NCBI GenBank assembly: GCA_006384855.1
Contig: VCJN01001453.1
Location: forward strand, 62,001 to 126,000
DNA length: 64,000 nt
Reading direction: 5' to 3'
From: Tetraselmis striata
Lineage: Eukaryota > Chlorophyta > Chlorodendrophyceae > Chlorodendrales > Chlorodendraceae
Below the pieces are notes generated by a model, which ran no database searches, had not been told where the DNA came from, and was given only the letters and a program-made list of their open reading frames with translations. Numbering within the stretch: the stretch's first letter is position 1; each line of letters begins with the position of its first letter. The position numbers were made by a program, and so were the translations under genes. Of this stretch, positions 10,304 to 19,647 are shown piece after piece.

Positions 10304-13300
10304 TCACTGTGAAAGATTAGCAGCGGAACGCTGCGGTGCCAGGGAGCCGAAGAAGTAGCGGGCCCCAGCGGAGTCCAGGATGCCTGGCACGATGTAATTG
10401 AGGACCACGCCGCTGCCCACTTTCCAGCCGCCAAGCCAGCGAATCGTAGGCATAGGGACGCCCGTGGCCGAGGCCGCGGACGCCCCGCCACTGCGAAGGC
10501 TGTGCGACGACCAGCAGAAACCAGCAGGCGGGGTAGCGTCAACTGCCAAGGCAGCGGCAGTTACCCATTCGGAGACAGTAGCCGCGGTCCACGTGCCGGG
10601 ATCATCATCAGGGAGCTGCCAAAACCGAGTAGAACCGGGCAGCACGTGATCGCGGCAGCTGACGAAGAACTCCAAAAGCTCCGCGATTTCGGGGTGCGCC
10701 TCGCGGGAAATTTGCAGCACCGGACGAGGCGCCCCGGAAGGCTTGCCCTTAAGTACTCGACGGTACAGCGTAATGCTGCGGGAATCAACCGCCAAATCGC
10801 GCACGCCGCACCCCGTACTGGTACCCGCGCGGTGACAAAAAAGGAAATTGACCGCGGTAACGAGCAGGGCACGGAATGTGGGCAGGTCGCACGCGATGGA
10901 CCTGTGAGAAACCAGCCGCTGCGCACGCCGAACACAGGCGAGGGCGACGTCCGCAGGCAGAGGCACCCGGTAGTCCGGGGCGTCCAGCACCTGCTGGGCC
11001 AGCTCCCAACCGCGCATCGCCTGGTTGACGAAAGGCCCAAGCGCCGGCGGCTCCTTGAAATTATCGGTGAAAAAGGCGTTGATCGCTGAAAGGTAGGGTC
11101 CAAAGGCACCAGTCTTGTTGCGGCCACGTGCCGCAACCCAAGAGATGTACCGAACGATGAGCGGCGGATCCGCCGTGTCCGGCAGTCTCCCATTTTGCGC
11201 GCAGAACTCGCAGAATAGGTTGAATTCAGATCCGTAAGACTGCACGGTACGTTCCGCGCGCGAAGACATCAAGAAATCCGCGGCACGGCGCCCAACCTCG
11301 TCGTCGCCGAGTAACCGCAGTAGCCCAGGTCGCATAATCGCTGCCCATGGTGCAGACGGTACGTTCGATTTCAACCCGTACCGCACAGCCGGGTGTTGCC
11401 TGCTGTGAGCATCTGTACGGGAGATCTGAAAAGCGTCCGCGGAAACGTCCAAGGTAGCAGCCGCAACACTTAACGCCCCGTAACCGGCGCGTCGCGACCG
11501 GTAGAAGAAGGACGGAAGGGAAGGCGGAAGAGCATACATCACGCTCCAGGGCGGCGGCCCGACGCCCGCGCGGCGCCCGAGCAGCCCGGGAAAGAACAGA
11601 TCGCGGGAAGGAGGGTAGTGCAGTACCTCTGTAGCCATCTCGTGTAGCTGCTGGAGCCAAGGGCGGCCGTGCCAGGCCGGGGCGACCACGGTCGCCGCGG
11701 CCCCCGATTGCTGCAGCTTTAGCACCAGATCGTCCAGCAGCTGCCAGGGGGGATTGCACCAGTTCACTTCGGCGCGCCACGTGGCGTCCGACTGGGCCAA
11801 GGAGTCCACCGCCTCGGTACCTGGGACCGTCCACCGGGAGTTGTACCGAGGTAACAAGGCGTTCTCCATAGTTGCGAATCGGTCGACCGTATGAGGTCCC
11901 CAGATGCGATCGACGTACCGGAATATACGAGGATTGATCATCCAATCGGAAAAGTCCTTCTCTCGCGAAAGCTTGTCCGCCCATGCGTTCGCCGCAGATC
12001 GAATGTACCGTACTCGTAAACGAATATCGTGTACATCCAGCAAATAACATAGCTTGCGAAGTTCCGCCATAAGCACCGGTGACCGAGTAGTCAAATTGGA
12101 CAGGATATGCACCACCGCCTGATTGTCCTCGTACAAAAGTACGCGGCGCCCCATCAGCCGTGGCAAAAATGACTGTATGGCGAGACGTACCGCTTTGAGC
12201 TCCTTGTACGTTATATGACGTCGACGATCCTCCTCGTGCCAATATCCGCGTGCCTCCGTAGTTTCGCACAGTACCGCACCCCAGCCGTACTGGCTGGAGT
12301 CCGTGTGCAGATAGGCTGTCTCCACCGGGAGCAGAATCGGTGCGCCGTTGTGGCGCGTGGGAACATCGCGCCACCACTCCAAATCGCGAATGAGCTGACG
12401 CGTCAGAACGACCTTGCCGCTCGGAGAGGAGCATCGGCCCAGGACGGTGTGCGCCTCGCGGAGGTAGAAACGTGCCGGAGGCATCGCGAGGTAGAGGAAC
12501 TGGCCCTGCCCGGCGAGAGACGCAAGGAGTTTGGCCGGCGCGTGGCGGCGGCGGCGCGCAGCGATGCACAGGAGGTCGCGGGCCAGGTTGGAGAGCCGAC
12601 GCAGTTTCGCCGTTGGGGCGCGGAACTGCATAGTGACCAGGTCCAAGTCCATGCCTAAGTGCTGCAGCTGCTGGGTGGGCTCGGGGTGCGCCTTGGTGGG
12701 GTGCTTGGCCAGGCCCAGGCGCCCCTAGAGTCGCTCGACCTCGGCCCGTAGGCGTAGAGCCAGCTGGCGCGACGGTGCCAGAAACAGGAAGTCGTCGATG
12801 AACGGTAGGAGGCAAACGCCGCGCGCCTTGCGGCGACGCAAGCGTCGACGGAAGGGCCGGCCGTAGCTGCTGTAGGTCGCGAAGTCTGGTTGACGCAGGT
12901 AGCGCACCATGACCGCCATCAGAGTGCAGAAGTAGTAAGGGCTTAGCGACCAACCCATGGGGAGGGCCGCGAAGCGCCACAGGGTGCCACGTACGTTGAT
13001 TGTAAAGAAGTCGCGGACGTCCTCCCGCAAGCCCAGGGCGTAGTAGCCGTCCTGCATGTCGAAGGAAAACGCCCAGTCGCCGCGTTTCGCCAGGTACCGC
13101 AGGCGACGCAGAGTTTCGAATCGCATGGAATAGACCGCGCAGTAAGAGTTTAGATGGCGCAGGTCTGTTACAAGGCGCCACTGGTTGCAGCCCGGCTTTG
13201 GTACTAGGAAGACTCGCGACACGTAGTGCTCGCGCACGCCAGGTTCTAGCGCGCCGACTGTTACTAGTCGCTGGCTCTCCCGCTCCCACCACTCGAGCTG

Positions 13301-13759
13301 CTGAGGCGTAGCGTCCTGTAGAGAGACGCCCCGGTGGAAAGGCGTGGGCGCCGCGCCAGAGAAAGGTAGCGGCACTCCCTCGCGAACCCACCGGAGCACG
13401 CGCCCGCTCGCCCCGATTCGCCGCCACTCCCGCCAGTTCTGCCGCACGCGATGGCGCAGAAACGTGGAGGGGCGTGGTAACGAAGCGGAACGGCGGGCCG
13501 CACCGTCAGGCCTTGCCCTTGCCCTTGCCCTTGTCGGCGTCGTCGGCTGTGGGGCGGAAGTCTGGGCGTGGGCGGCGTCCGGAGGGCCGGCGCCGTCGCG
13601 CTCTGGATGGTGGCTCGTCGTCGTTGTCCTCCTCCTCGTTGGGGTCTGGTCCCACGCCGAAGCGCTGTTGTACGGCTGCCTTTGCCGCCGCCGTGACGCT
13701 TTACTCGGCCTCGCGGCGCAAAAGCTCGTCGCTGAGCTGCGCCACTGCTTCCGAACCAT
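10304..13759 (-). pseudogene. Reverse transcriptase - RNase H - tyrosine recombinase polyprotein (one internal TAG)
   Basis: This polyprotein copies the element RNA and integrates the product. RT motifs in order: SFDMQDGYY (motif A), LPMGWSLSP (motif B) and LPFIDDFLFL (motif C, the xIDD form). RNase H shows LHTDSSQYGWG, TYKELKAV, YEDNQAV and AANAWADKLS, giving the D-E-D-D set. A middle segment has NWCNPPW, reminiscent of the methyltransferase-like region of some DIRS-group ORFs. The C-terminal tyrosine recombinase shows an early Arg (CHRAGTS), HSLRSGG for H-x-x-R and the Tyr in VVLNYIVP. A single TAG at 12727-12725, between the catalytic palm and the thumb, is the only break; CAG (Gln) would fit there. 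The frame overlaps the gag C-terminus in another frame and is open upstream to 14167, so translation by frameshift or reinitiation is likely; the ATG at 13759 is a guess. It ends with TGA. Confidence 0.9.
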
Positions 13760-14474
13760 AGTCCGCGAAACCGGGCTAGAGGAGGCTGCGGCGAACCACC
13801 TGTGCGACTGTCTTGGTCCGCGCATCCGCATCGTTCGACGCGTTGAGGCGGATAAACGCCAGGAAGTCGCGCCGGTGTTTATTTGAGGCGTCGTAGGCCG
13901 CCACGCCCGCTTCAAGGAGGCGAAGGTCCTCCTCACCAGGGGGCTGCGCCGCGCTTGCCGCTCTCTTAATCGACGCGAGCGCCTCGCAGAGAGCCGCGTG
14001 GGCCACCGCATCGTAGAAGCCAAAGCAGTACAGAGAGCGGTATTGATCCAAAGTGGCCCAGTGCCGACGTGCGATGAGCTGGCGGTGCGTCTCGTCAGAT
14101 GAGATGTCGTACAGTTGGGGAATCGGAGAGAGGCCGGGACTGGGCTGGACGGAAAAGCCGGGGCCAATTAAATGAGCCCACTCCTCCCAGACTAAGGAAG
14201 GGGCAGCGGCACTAGGGCCACCGCGCTGGGGCTGGGGCACGGAAACCTGCTCTGCGCGAGCCGGTGCGTCGTGCTGGGAGCTCGCCGCGGCAGCGCTACT
14301 AGCGGGCGCGCGGGGCTCGGTAGGAGTAGAACCACTAGGCCGCTGAAGGTCACTTCGTAGGGCTTCCAGAAGCTCCGTAAGCCCCGCGAAACCGGCCTCC
14401 AGCGCGGCGATGCGGTCTTCGGCTAGGCCACTAGGGGCGTCACCGGAGTTGCCAGGCATACTGAGCCCTGACAA
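13506..14474 (-). pseudogene. Gag-like ORF of the PAT-like element (two internal stops)
   Basis: From the ATG at 14474 the frame gives an N-terminal helical segment, a Pro/Ala/Ser linker and a globular region (LYDISSDETHRQLIARRHW, RRDFLAFIRLNASND). TAG at 13778-13776 and TAA at 13703-13701 interrupt it. The same frame then continues with AAAKAAVQQRFGVGPDPNEE, an acidic patch (EEEDNDDE) and a basic, Lys/Gly-ending tail to TGA at 13508-13506. The continuity of composition across both stops shows that this is one protein of 322 residues plus two stops. Both stops are one C-to-T change from Gln codons. Gag would package element RNA. No zinc knuckle is seen, as is usual in DIRS-group Gag. Confidence 0.75.
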
Positions 14475-14561
14475 TGCCGTGCGCAGGGCGTCGTGCTAGC
14501 GCAGGCGGATAATATCGACAAGGATCGCTTCCCCTCGCGGCACAGGTGCCGCGCGATTGTT

Positions 14562-14812
14562 GGTGCGTGAAGCGCAACAGCAAAAGGGATGAGCGCTATG
14601 GTCTAGACAGTTGGCTAAGTAGTAGCTGCAGGCAGGCAGGGAAACAGGTCGGGAGCTGGTGCGGTCGCGAGTCCGCTGCTCACTGTCCCATCCTGGAAGA
14701 TTCTAGACAGAGCCGATGACTGGCTACTGTGCTATATTTTCCAGGTGGTAGTCGTTCGACCGCACAACTCGGTCCGTCGTCTGACTAAACTCAGTTAAGT
14801 ACTTAACAACGA
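14562..14812 (-). repeat. A1 split direct repeat of the PAT-like element
   Basis: 5' terminal repeat in the sense orientation and partner of 9988-10238. It ends at AACAACGA, where the flanking array DNA begins. Confidence 0.93.
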
Positions 14813-14867
14813 GAAAAAGGCGGGATGGAGGGCAGGGTGGAGAGGGGGGGGGGGGGGGGGTTGGCCG

Positions 14868-17450
14868 TGCTGCGATATAATGTTGTGGTGCACTTTGTAT
14901 TTTTATACGGCTTGCTAATTATGTCGCCATTACACGTTCGACTGACAGCCCCCGACTCCAAAAACTAGCACAAGCAACGCACTCCCTGCCCCCGCTGCCG
15001 ACGAGTTGCAGCCGGCCTTAATAGAAGCAACGCACGTCGCCAAGGTGGGCGGCCGTGCTGCGATGTAAGGTTATCCTGGGCTTCTGTTGTTTTCGGCTTG
15101 CTAATTATGTCGCCATCGCACGTTCGACCCAACAGCCCCCAATTGCAAAAGCTGGCACGAGCGACGCACCGCCTTGCCTTGCTGCCGACGAGTCGCAGCC
15201 GGCCTCAAATGAAGCGACGCCAGTCGCCAAGGTGGACGGCCTTGCTGTCATGTAAGGCTATGGGTTATGGGCTTATGTATTTTCCGGCTTGCTAATTATT
15301 ATGCCGCCATCGCACGTTCCACCCACAGCCCCCGAGCGACGCACCCCCTCGCCTTGCTGCCGACGAGTCGCAGCCGGCTCGCAAGAGGCGCCGGGAGTCG
15401 CCAAGGTGGGTGACCTTACTGCGATGCTGTAAGGCTATGCTAGGTTGTTTTAGTTAGTTTCCGACTTGCTAATTATGTCGCCATCGCACGTTCGTCCGAC
15501 AGCCCCCGAGTGCAAAAGCTGGCACGAGGGACGCACCCCCTCGCCTTGCTACCGACGAGTCGCAGCCGGCTTGCAAGAGGCGCCGCGAGTCGCCAAGGTG
15601 GGCGGCCTTTCTGCGAGGTAAGGCTATATGCTGGGCTGTTTCAGTTTTCGGCTTGCTAATTATAATGTCGCCATCGCACATTCGACCCACAGCCCCGAGT
15701 GCAAAAGCTGGCACAAGCGACGCATCTCCTCGCCCCCGCCAACGAGTCGCAGCCGCCCTCAAAAGAAGCGACGCACGTCGCCAAGGTGGTCGGCCTTGCT
15801 GCGACATAATGTTGTTGTCCACCTTTGCATTTTTATGGCTTGCTAATTATGTCGCCATCGCACGTTCGACCCAACAGCCCCCGAGCGACGCACCCCCTTT
15901 CCTTGCTGCCGACGAGTCGCAGCCGGCCTCAAATGAAGCGACGCCAGTCGCAAGGTGGACGGCCTTGCTGTGATGTGAGGCTATGGGATATAGGCTCCTG
16001 TAGTTTCCGGCTTGCTAATTTTGTCGCCATCGCACGTTCCACCCACAGCCCCCGAGCGACGCACCCCCTCGCCTTGCTGCCGACGAGTCGCAGCCGGCTC
16101 GCAAGAGGCGCCGGGAGTCGCCAAGGTGGGTGACCTTACTGCGATGCTGTAAGGCTATGCTAGGTTGTTTTAGTTAGTTTCCGACTTGCTAATTATGTCG
16201 CCATCGCACGTTCGTCCGACAGCCCCCGAGTGCAAAAGCTGGCACGAGGGACGCACCCCCTCGCCTTGCTACCGACGAGTCGCAGCCGGCTTGCAAGAGG
16301 CGCCGCGAGTCGCCAAGGTAGGCGGCCTTTCTGCGAGGTAAGGCTATATGCTGGGCTGTTTCAGTTTTCGGCTTGCTAATTATAATGTCGCCATCGCACA
16401 TTCGACCCACAGCCCCCGAGTGCAAAAGCTGGCACAAGCGACGCATCTCCTCGCCCGCCGCCAATGAGTCGCAGCCGCCCTCAAAAGAAGCGACGCACGT
16501 CGCCAAGGTGGTCGGCCTTGCTGCGACATAATGTTGTTGTCCACCTTTGCATTTTTATGGCTTGCTAATTATGTCGCCATCGCACGTTCGACCCAACAGC
16601 CCCCGAGCGACGCACCCCCTTTCCTTGCTGCCGACGAGTCGCAGCCGGCCTCAAATGAAGCGACGCCAGTCGCAAGGTGGACGGCCTTGCTGTGATGTGA
16701 GGCTATGGGATATAGGCTCCTGTAGTTTCCGGCTTGCTAATTTTGTCGCCATCGCACGTTCCACCCACAGCCCCCGAGCGACGCACCCCCTCGCCTTGTT
16801 GCCGACGAGTCGCAGCCGGCTCGCAAGAGGCGCCGGGAGTCGCCAAGGTGGGTGACCTTACTGCGATGCTGTAAGGCTATGCTAGGTTGTTTTAGTTAGT
16901 TTCCGACTTGCTAATTATGTCGCCATCGCACGTTCGTCCGACAGCCCCCGAGTGCAAAAGCTGGCACGAGGGACGCACCCCCTCGCCTTGCTACCGACGA
17001 GTCGCAGCCGGCTTGCAAGAGGCGCCGCGAGTCGCCAAGGTGGGCGGCCTTTCTGCGAGGTAAGGCTATATGCTGGGCTGTTTCAGTTTTCGGCTTGCTA
17101 ATTATAATGTCGCCATCGCACATTCGACCCACAGCCCCCGAGTGCAAAAGCTGGCACAAGCGACGCATCTCCTCGCCCGCCGCCAATGAGTCGCAGCCGC
17201 CCTCAAAAGAAGCGACGCACGTCGCCAAGGTGGTCGGCCTTGCTGCGACATAATGTTGTTGTCCACCTTTGCATTTTTATGGCTTGCTAATTATGTCGCC
17301 ATCGCGCGTTCAACCTACCCACATCCCCCCGACTGCTAGTTGCACGAGCGACGTACCCCCTCGCCTTGCTGCCGCATAGTCGCAACCGGCCTCAAAAGAA
17401 GCGACGCCAGTCGCAAGGTGGGCGGCCTTGCTGCAATGTATCCGTTGGTT
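14868..17450 (+). repeat. Tandem exon/intron array 2 with a ~722-bp higher-order repeat
   Basis: About fourteen units of the same 180-190-bp exon/intron type as array 1. The unit near 15140-15235 keeps a perfect 32-codon exon (PPIAKAGTSDAPP, then AADESQPASNEATPVAK) between CCAACAG and GTGGAC. Some exons lack 18 bp (TGCAAAAGCTGGCACGAG), an in-frame loss; others lack 1 bp at CGC(C)AAG. From about 15290 the array is built of three near-identical blocks of four units, spaced 720-722 bp (for example 15469, 16189 and 16911), which indicates recent amplification by unequal exchange. It follows a G tract at 14846-14860. Confidence 0.65.
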
Positions 17451-17459
17451 CAACCGCAG

Positions 17460-17582
17460 GTGACTGCTATCTGCACGCGGAAATTGTTTGAGGAGGGGCA
17501 GCATACCTTCGTAGCCGCCGAGGCATACAAGAACCGCCAATTAGTAGAGAGGCCTGAGATTACCGACTTGACCGCTTTGTAG
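17460..17582 (+). CDS. Possible terminal exon of the repeat-exon gene
   Basis: After the last array unit, TTCAACCGCAG provides an acceptor at 17459. The following 41 codons read VTAICTRKLFEEGQHTFVAA and end ITDLTAL then TAG. The charged, balanced composition differs from the Pro/Ala-rich repeats and looks like real coding DNA. The opposite strand also has an open frame (17854-17450), so the direction is not certain. If correct, this exon closes the gene inside the TIR element. No family is recognised. Confidence 0.35.
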   Translation: MTAICTRKLFEEGQHTFVAAEAYKNRQLVERPEITDLTAL

Positions 17583-17589
17583 TCGGCAT

Positions 17590-18210
17590 ATTCAGTGTGG
17601 TCGTCTTCGGCAGGAAGCCAGTGACCGATATGGTGTGGTTGTACCTCAGCCCCAGCAGGGGTGGGCCGTGTGGCCCATGCAACTGCCGTGTTGGAACGCT
17701 TAGCGCTGCCTTGCATACCGGGGCTGCCTGCGGCACCCTCTTCATACGCCACTTCTTCGGCCAAAGACGCAGGGGGGCGCTGGCCACCCCCCCTTAACGA
17801 CTCTTCCAAGGTCGCAACATCACGCAAGGCTGCCCCACGCGAGGAGACGGGCATACCCGACGGCAGACCCGATACAACTTGTTGCCATCTCGAGAACTTC
17901 CCTACTCAACATTCCCTCATGATCTTGAATGAGTTCCCGCACCTCCCCAAGTGCAGCGCGGAGTTCGTGTATAGCCCGCAAGGGGGAACCCATACTGACC
18001 CCGCAGCCCTACTTCCTACTTGTTTCAGCGAGAAATGGTAGACAGGTGTGGGAGGCGGAGAACTGCCTCGACTTCGCGGCAACCTACCTACCTACCTACC
18101 TTCGGAAAACCTGCCTCGACCCGCCGCCTCTGCCTCGTTCCGCCGCCACCAAGTGATCATGTACTTTGTGCCAGTACACGCGAACCCTAATAACCTGCAC
18201 AGGGTTTAAA
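17590..18210. other. Right internal flank of the TIR element
   Basis: Open frames exist on both strands (17661-18041 plus; 17854-17450 minus) but neither has recognisable motifs. A minus-strand frame near 17950-17880 is helical (RELIQDHEGMLSREVLEMA). A short CTAC tandem run lies at about 18084-18100. No firm call is possible. Confidence 0.35.
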
Positions 18211-18280
18211 GCTAGTAAATTGTCCCATTTTCAGTGAGCCATAAGTGAAGTATAGTGGCCTCTACCGTTTACGCTATAAT
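18211..18280 (-). repeat. Right terminal inverted repeat of the 11.8-kb element
   Basis: Inverted partner of 6458-6527. Outside it the Harbinger transposase N-terminal half begins. Confidence 0.85.
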
Positions 18281-18299
18281 CTTGTCCCATTCCCCACCA

Positions 18300-18925
18300 C
18301 AACCCAAGGGACCTTCCGATTATTATAATTTTGTGGGTTTTATACATCCAGTAGGCTAGGCTGCGCTATGGGCAGCACAATGCCATCAATAGCAGACACC
18401 GCATTAGCAAGTGTGCCTCCGCTATTTTCAAAAAGCCTTTTGCCAGCTCGGCCATACCATTCGCCATGTCAAAGAGAACAGCTTTCTCAAACACCTTGTT
18501 TATGACCGCTTGCACATCTCGAATCGCATTGTGGAAGGTGAGGTTGTATGGGGATGCCGTGCATATCCTCCATGCCAAGAAGATGACCGCCGGCCAAGAA
18601 ACGCCGACACCTAGAGCTCCGCCGACAGAATATAACCGCTGCTCCGCTCGGCTTGCTTGATGTCCTCCGCATCCACAAATGGGCGGATCGCGTATGCAAC
18701 CGTCGCAAAGCGAGCCTTCGACAACTTGCACCTAAGGCAAATTGCTTCTAGGTCAGTGAGTCGCGTCGCTCGTCCCATTCCCCAGGGGACAAACTCCTCG
18801 CAAAGTACATGCATACTCACGTTCGCCGTTCGACGGCGCGACTTGCACACCAACCAAAACGAGATCGACGCCGCAAAGGCTGCGCGGCGGCGGAAGCGGG
18901 CTGCATTAGTAGGCTGGGAGACCAT
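18300..18925 (-). pseudogene. PIF/Harbinger transposase, N-terminal part (copy 1)
   Basis: The minus-strand reading has the helical region that precedes the catalytic domain (AIRDVQAVINKVFEKAVLF, then MAELAKGFLKI). After a frame change it gives TLANAVSAIDGIVLPIAQPS, the first catalytic Asp block (AIDG), and then NYNNRK, the usual Y-x-N-R-K turn. A TAA lies just before NYNNRK. The protein stops at the TIR boundary near 18280 and resumes on the same strand at 6313. Upstream minus-strand frames (18925-18611) contain KLSKARFATVAYAIRPFVDA and may be its N-terminal exon. Multiple frame changes mark it as dead. Confidence 0.65.
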
Positions 18926-19647
18926 GCTGACAGGTGGCTGGAGGATCCGAGGATGTGGCGAGTAGGCGACGGTGCGGAATTTTCCACTGAGGTCGTCATT
19001 AGTCGCTACCGGTTCGAATTTTAAAAAAATGGGATGTTCTAAAGATCCTTACCGTAAGGATTTGTTCGCAAGCCGCAGGCGCGGTACAGGTATATTGGAT
19101 CACTGTTACTGCTGGTGTGAATTACAAAACCAACATCACATTCAGCAGCAGCCAGCAGGGCGGGATCGCCGTGATATAGATAGTCGCTATGTTCTGGTTC
19201 GCGAGCCGTCGTTACCACTGGTCAGCCATCTCAGCCCAGTAAGCCCCCCCCCCCCCCCGCTGGGTCTTGTGTGTCTGCGCACCGGCTCAGCGCCAGCAGC
19301 CACAGCCACAGCCTCGCGACGCGGCTCTTCGCGCTGGACGTCCCGCAGCAGTCACGTCGTGTTCAGCCCTCCGTCAGCGGTGGCCAGCCGAACGCTGCGG
19401 AGCGATCGTCAACTGCAGAGAGGCGCAGGGCGCGCTGTGCGTGCTGGTTGGGGGGCTGTCGTCCGCAGCCACTCTTGGAGGAGAGCCGGCCGCGCACCGC
19501 TGCTGTAGCTCTTGTTGCGCGCCCACTGGGACCCCCCCCCCCCCCGCCCGCCACCAAACACACACACCTCAAATCATCCCTCATAACGGCCAGCTGAACG
19601 GCGGTTTCGGAACACGCACAGCTCGCCGGGTGCCTTCAAGCTACAGC

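Larger units (their letters stand above)
9900..14812 (-). mobile_element. PAT-like (DIRS-group) tyrosine-recombinase retrotransposon
   Basis: The element reads on the minus strand and has the split direct repeat layout of PAT/Ngaro/Kangaroo elements. In sense order it is: A1 (14812-14562), gag, RT-RNase H-tyrosine recombinase, B1 (10266-10239), A2 (10238-9988), B2 (9927-9900). A1 and A2 are both 251 bp and nearly identical; B1 and B2 are an identical 28 bp. There are no long terminal repeats and no target duplication, as expected when integration uses a tyrosine recombinase on a circular intermediate. The duplicated host segment at 7368-7400 gives the empty site: GTAAGAG followed a few bases later by GGCGGGATGGAGGGC, which here is split by exactly this element. 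Gag and RT carry in-frame stops, so the copy is probably inactive but young. Confidence 0.92.
6458..18280. mobile_element. 11.8-kb TIR element nested in the Harbinger transposase gene
   Basis: Bases 6458-6527 and 18211-18280 are inverted copies of 70 bp with four mismatches, both starting ATTATAGCGTAAACGG when read inward. The left copy is followed outward by the C-terminal half of a Harbinger transposase and the right copy by its N-terminal half, both on the minus strand. The simplest reading is that everything between was inserted into that gene. A TA dinucleotide next to TAGCG/CGCTA at both ends would fit a TA target duplication, but this is not proven. Inside are duplicated ~300-bp exon-like segments, two tandem arrays and a later 4.9-kb PAT-like element. 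Without the latter the element is about 6.9 kb. No transposase of its own was recognised, so it may be non-autonomous. Confidence 0.7.

Noticed and set aside
11226-13427. A 733-codon minus-strand frame overlapping the RT/recombinase frame
   Set aside because: It is a shadow of the GC-rich coding frame. It has no RT, RNase H or recombinase motif, while the other frame carries all of them in order.
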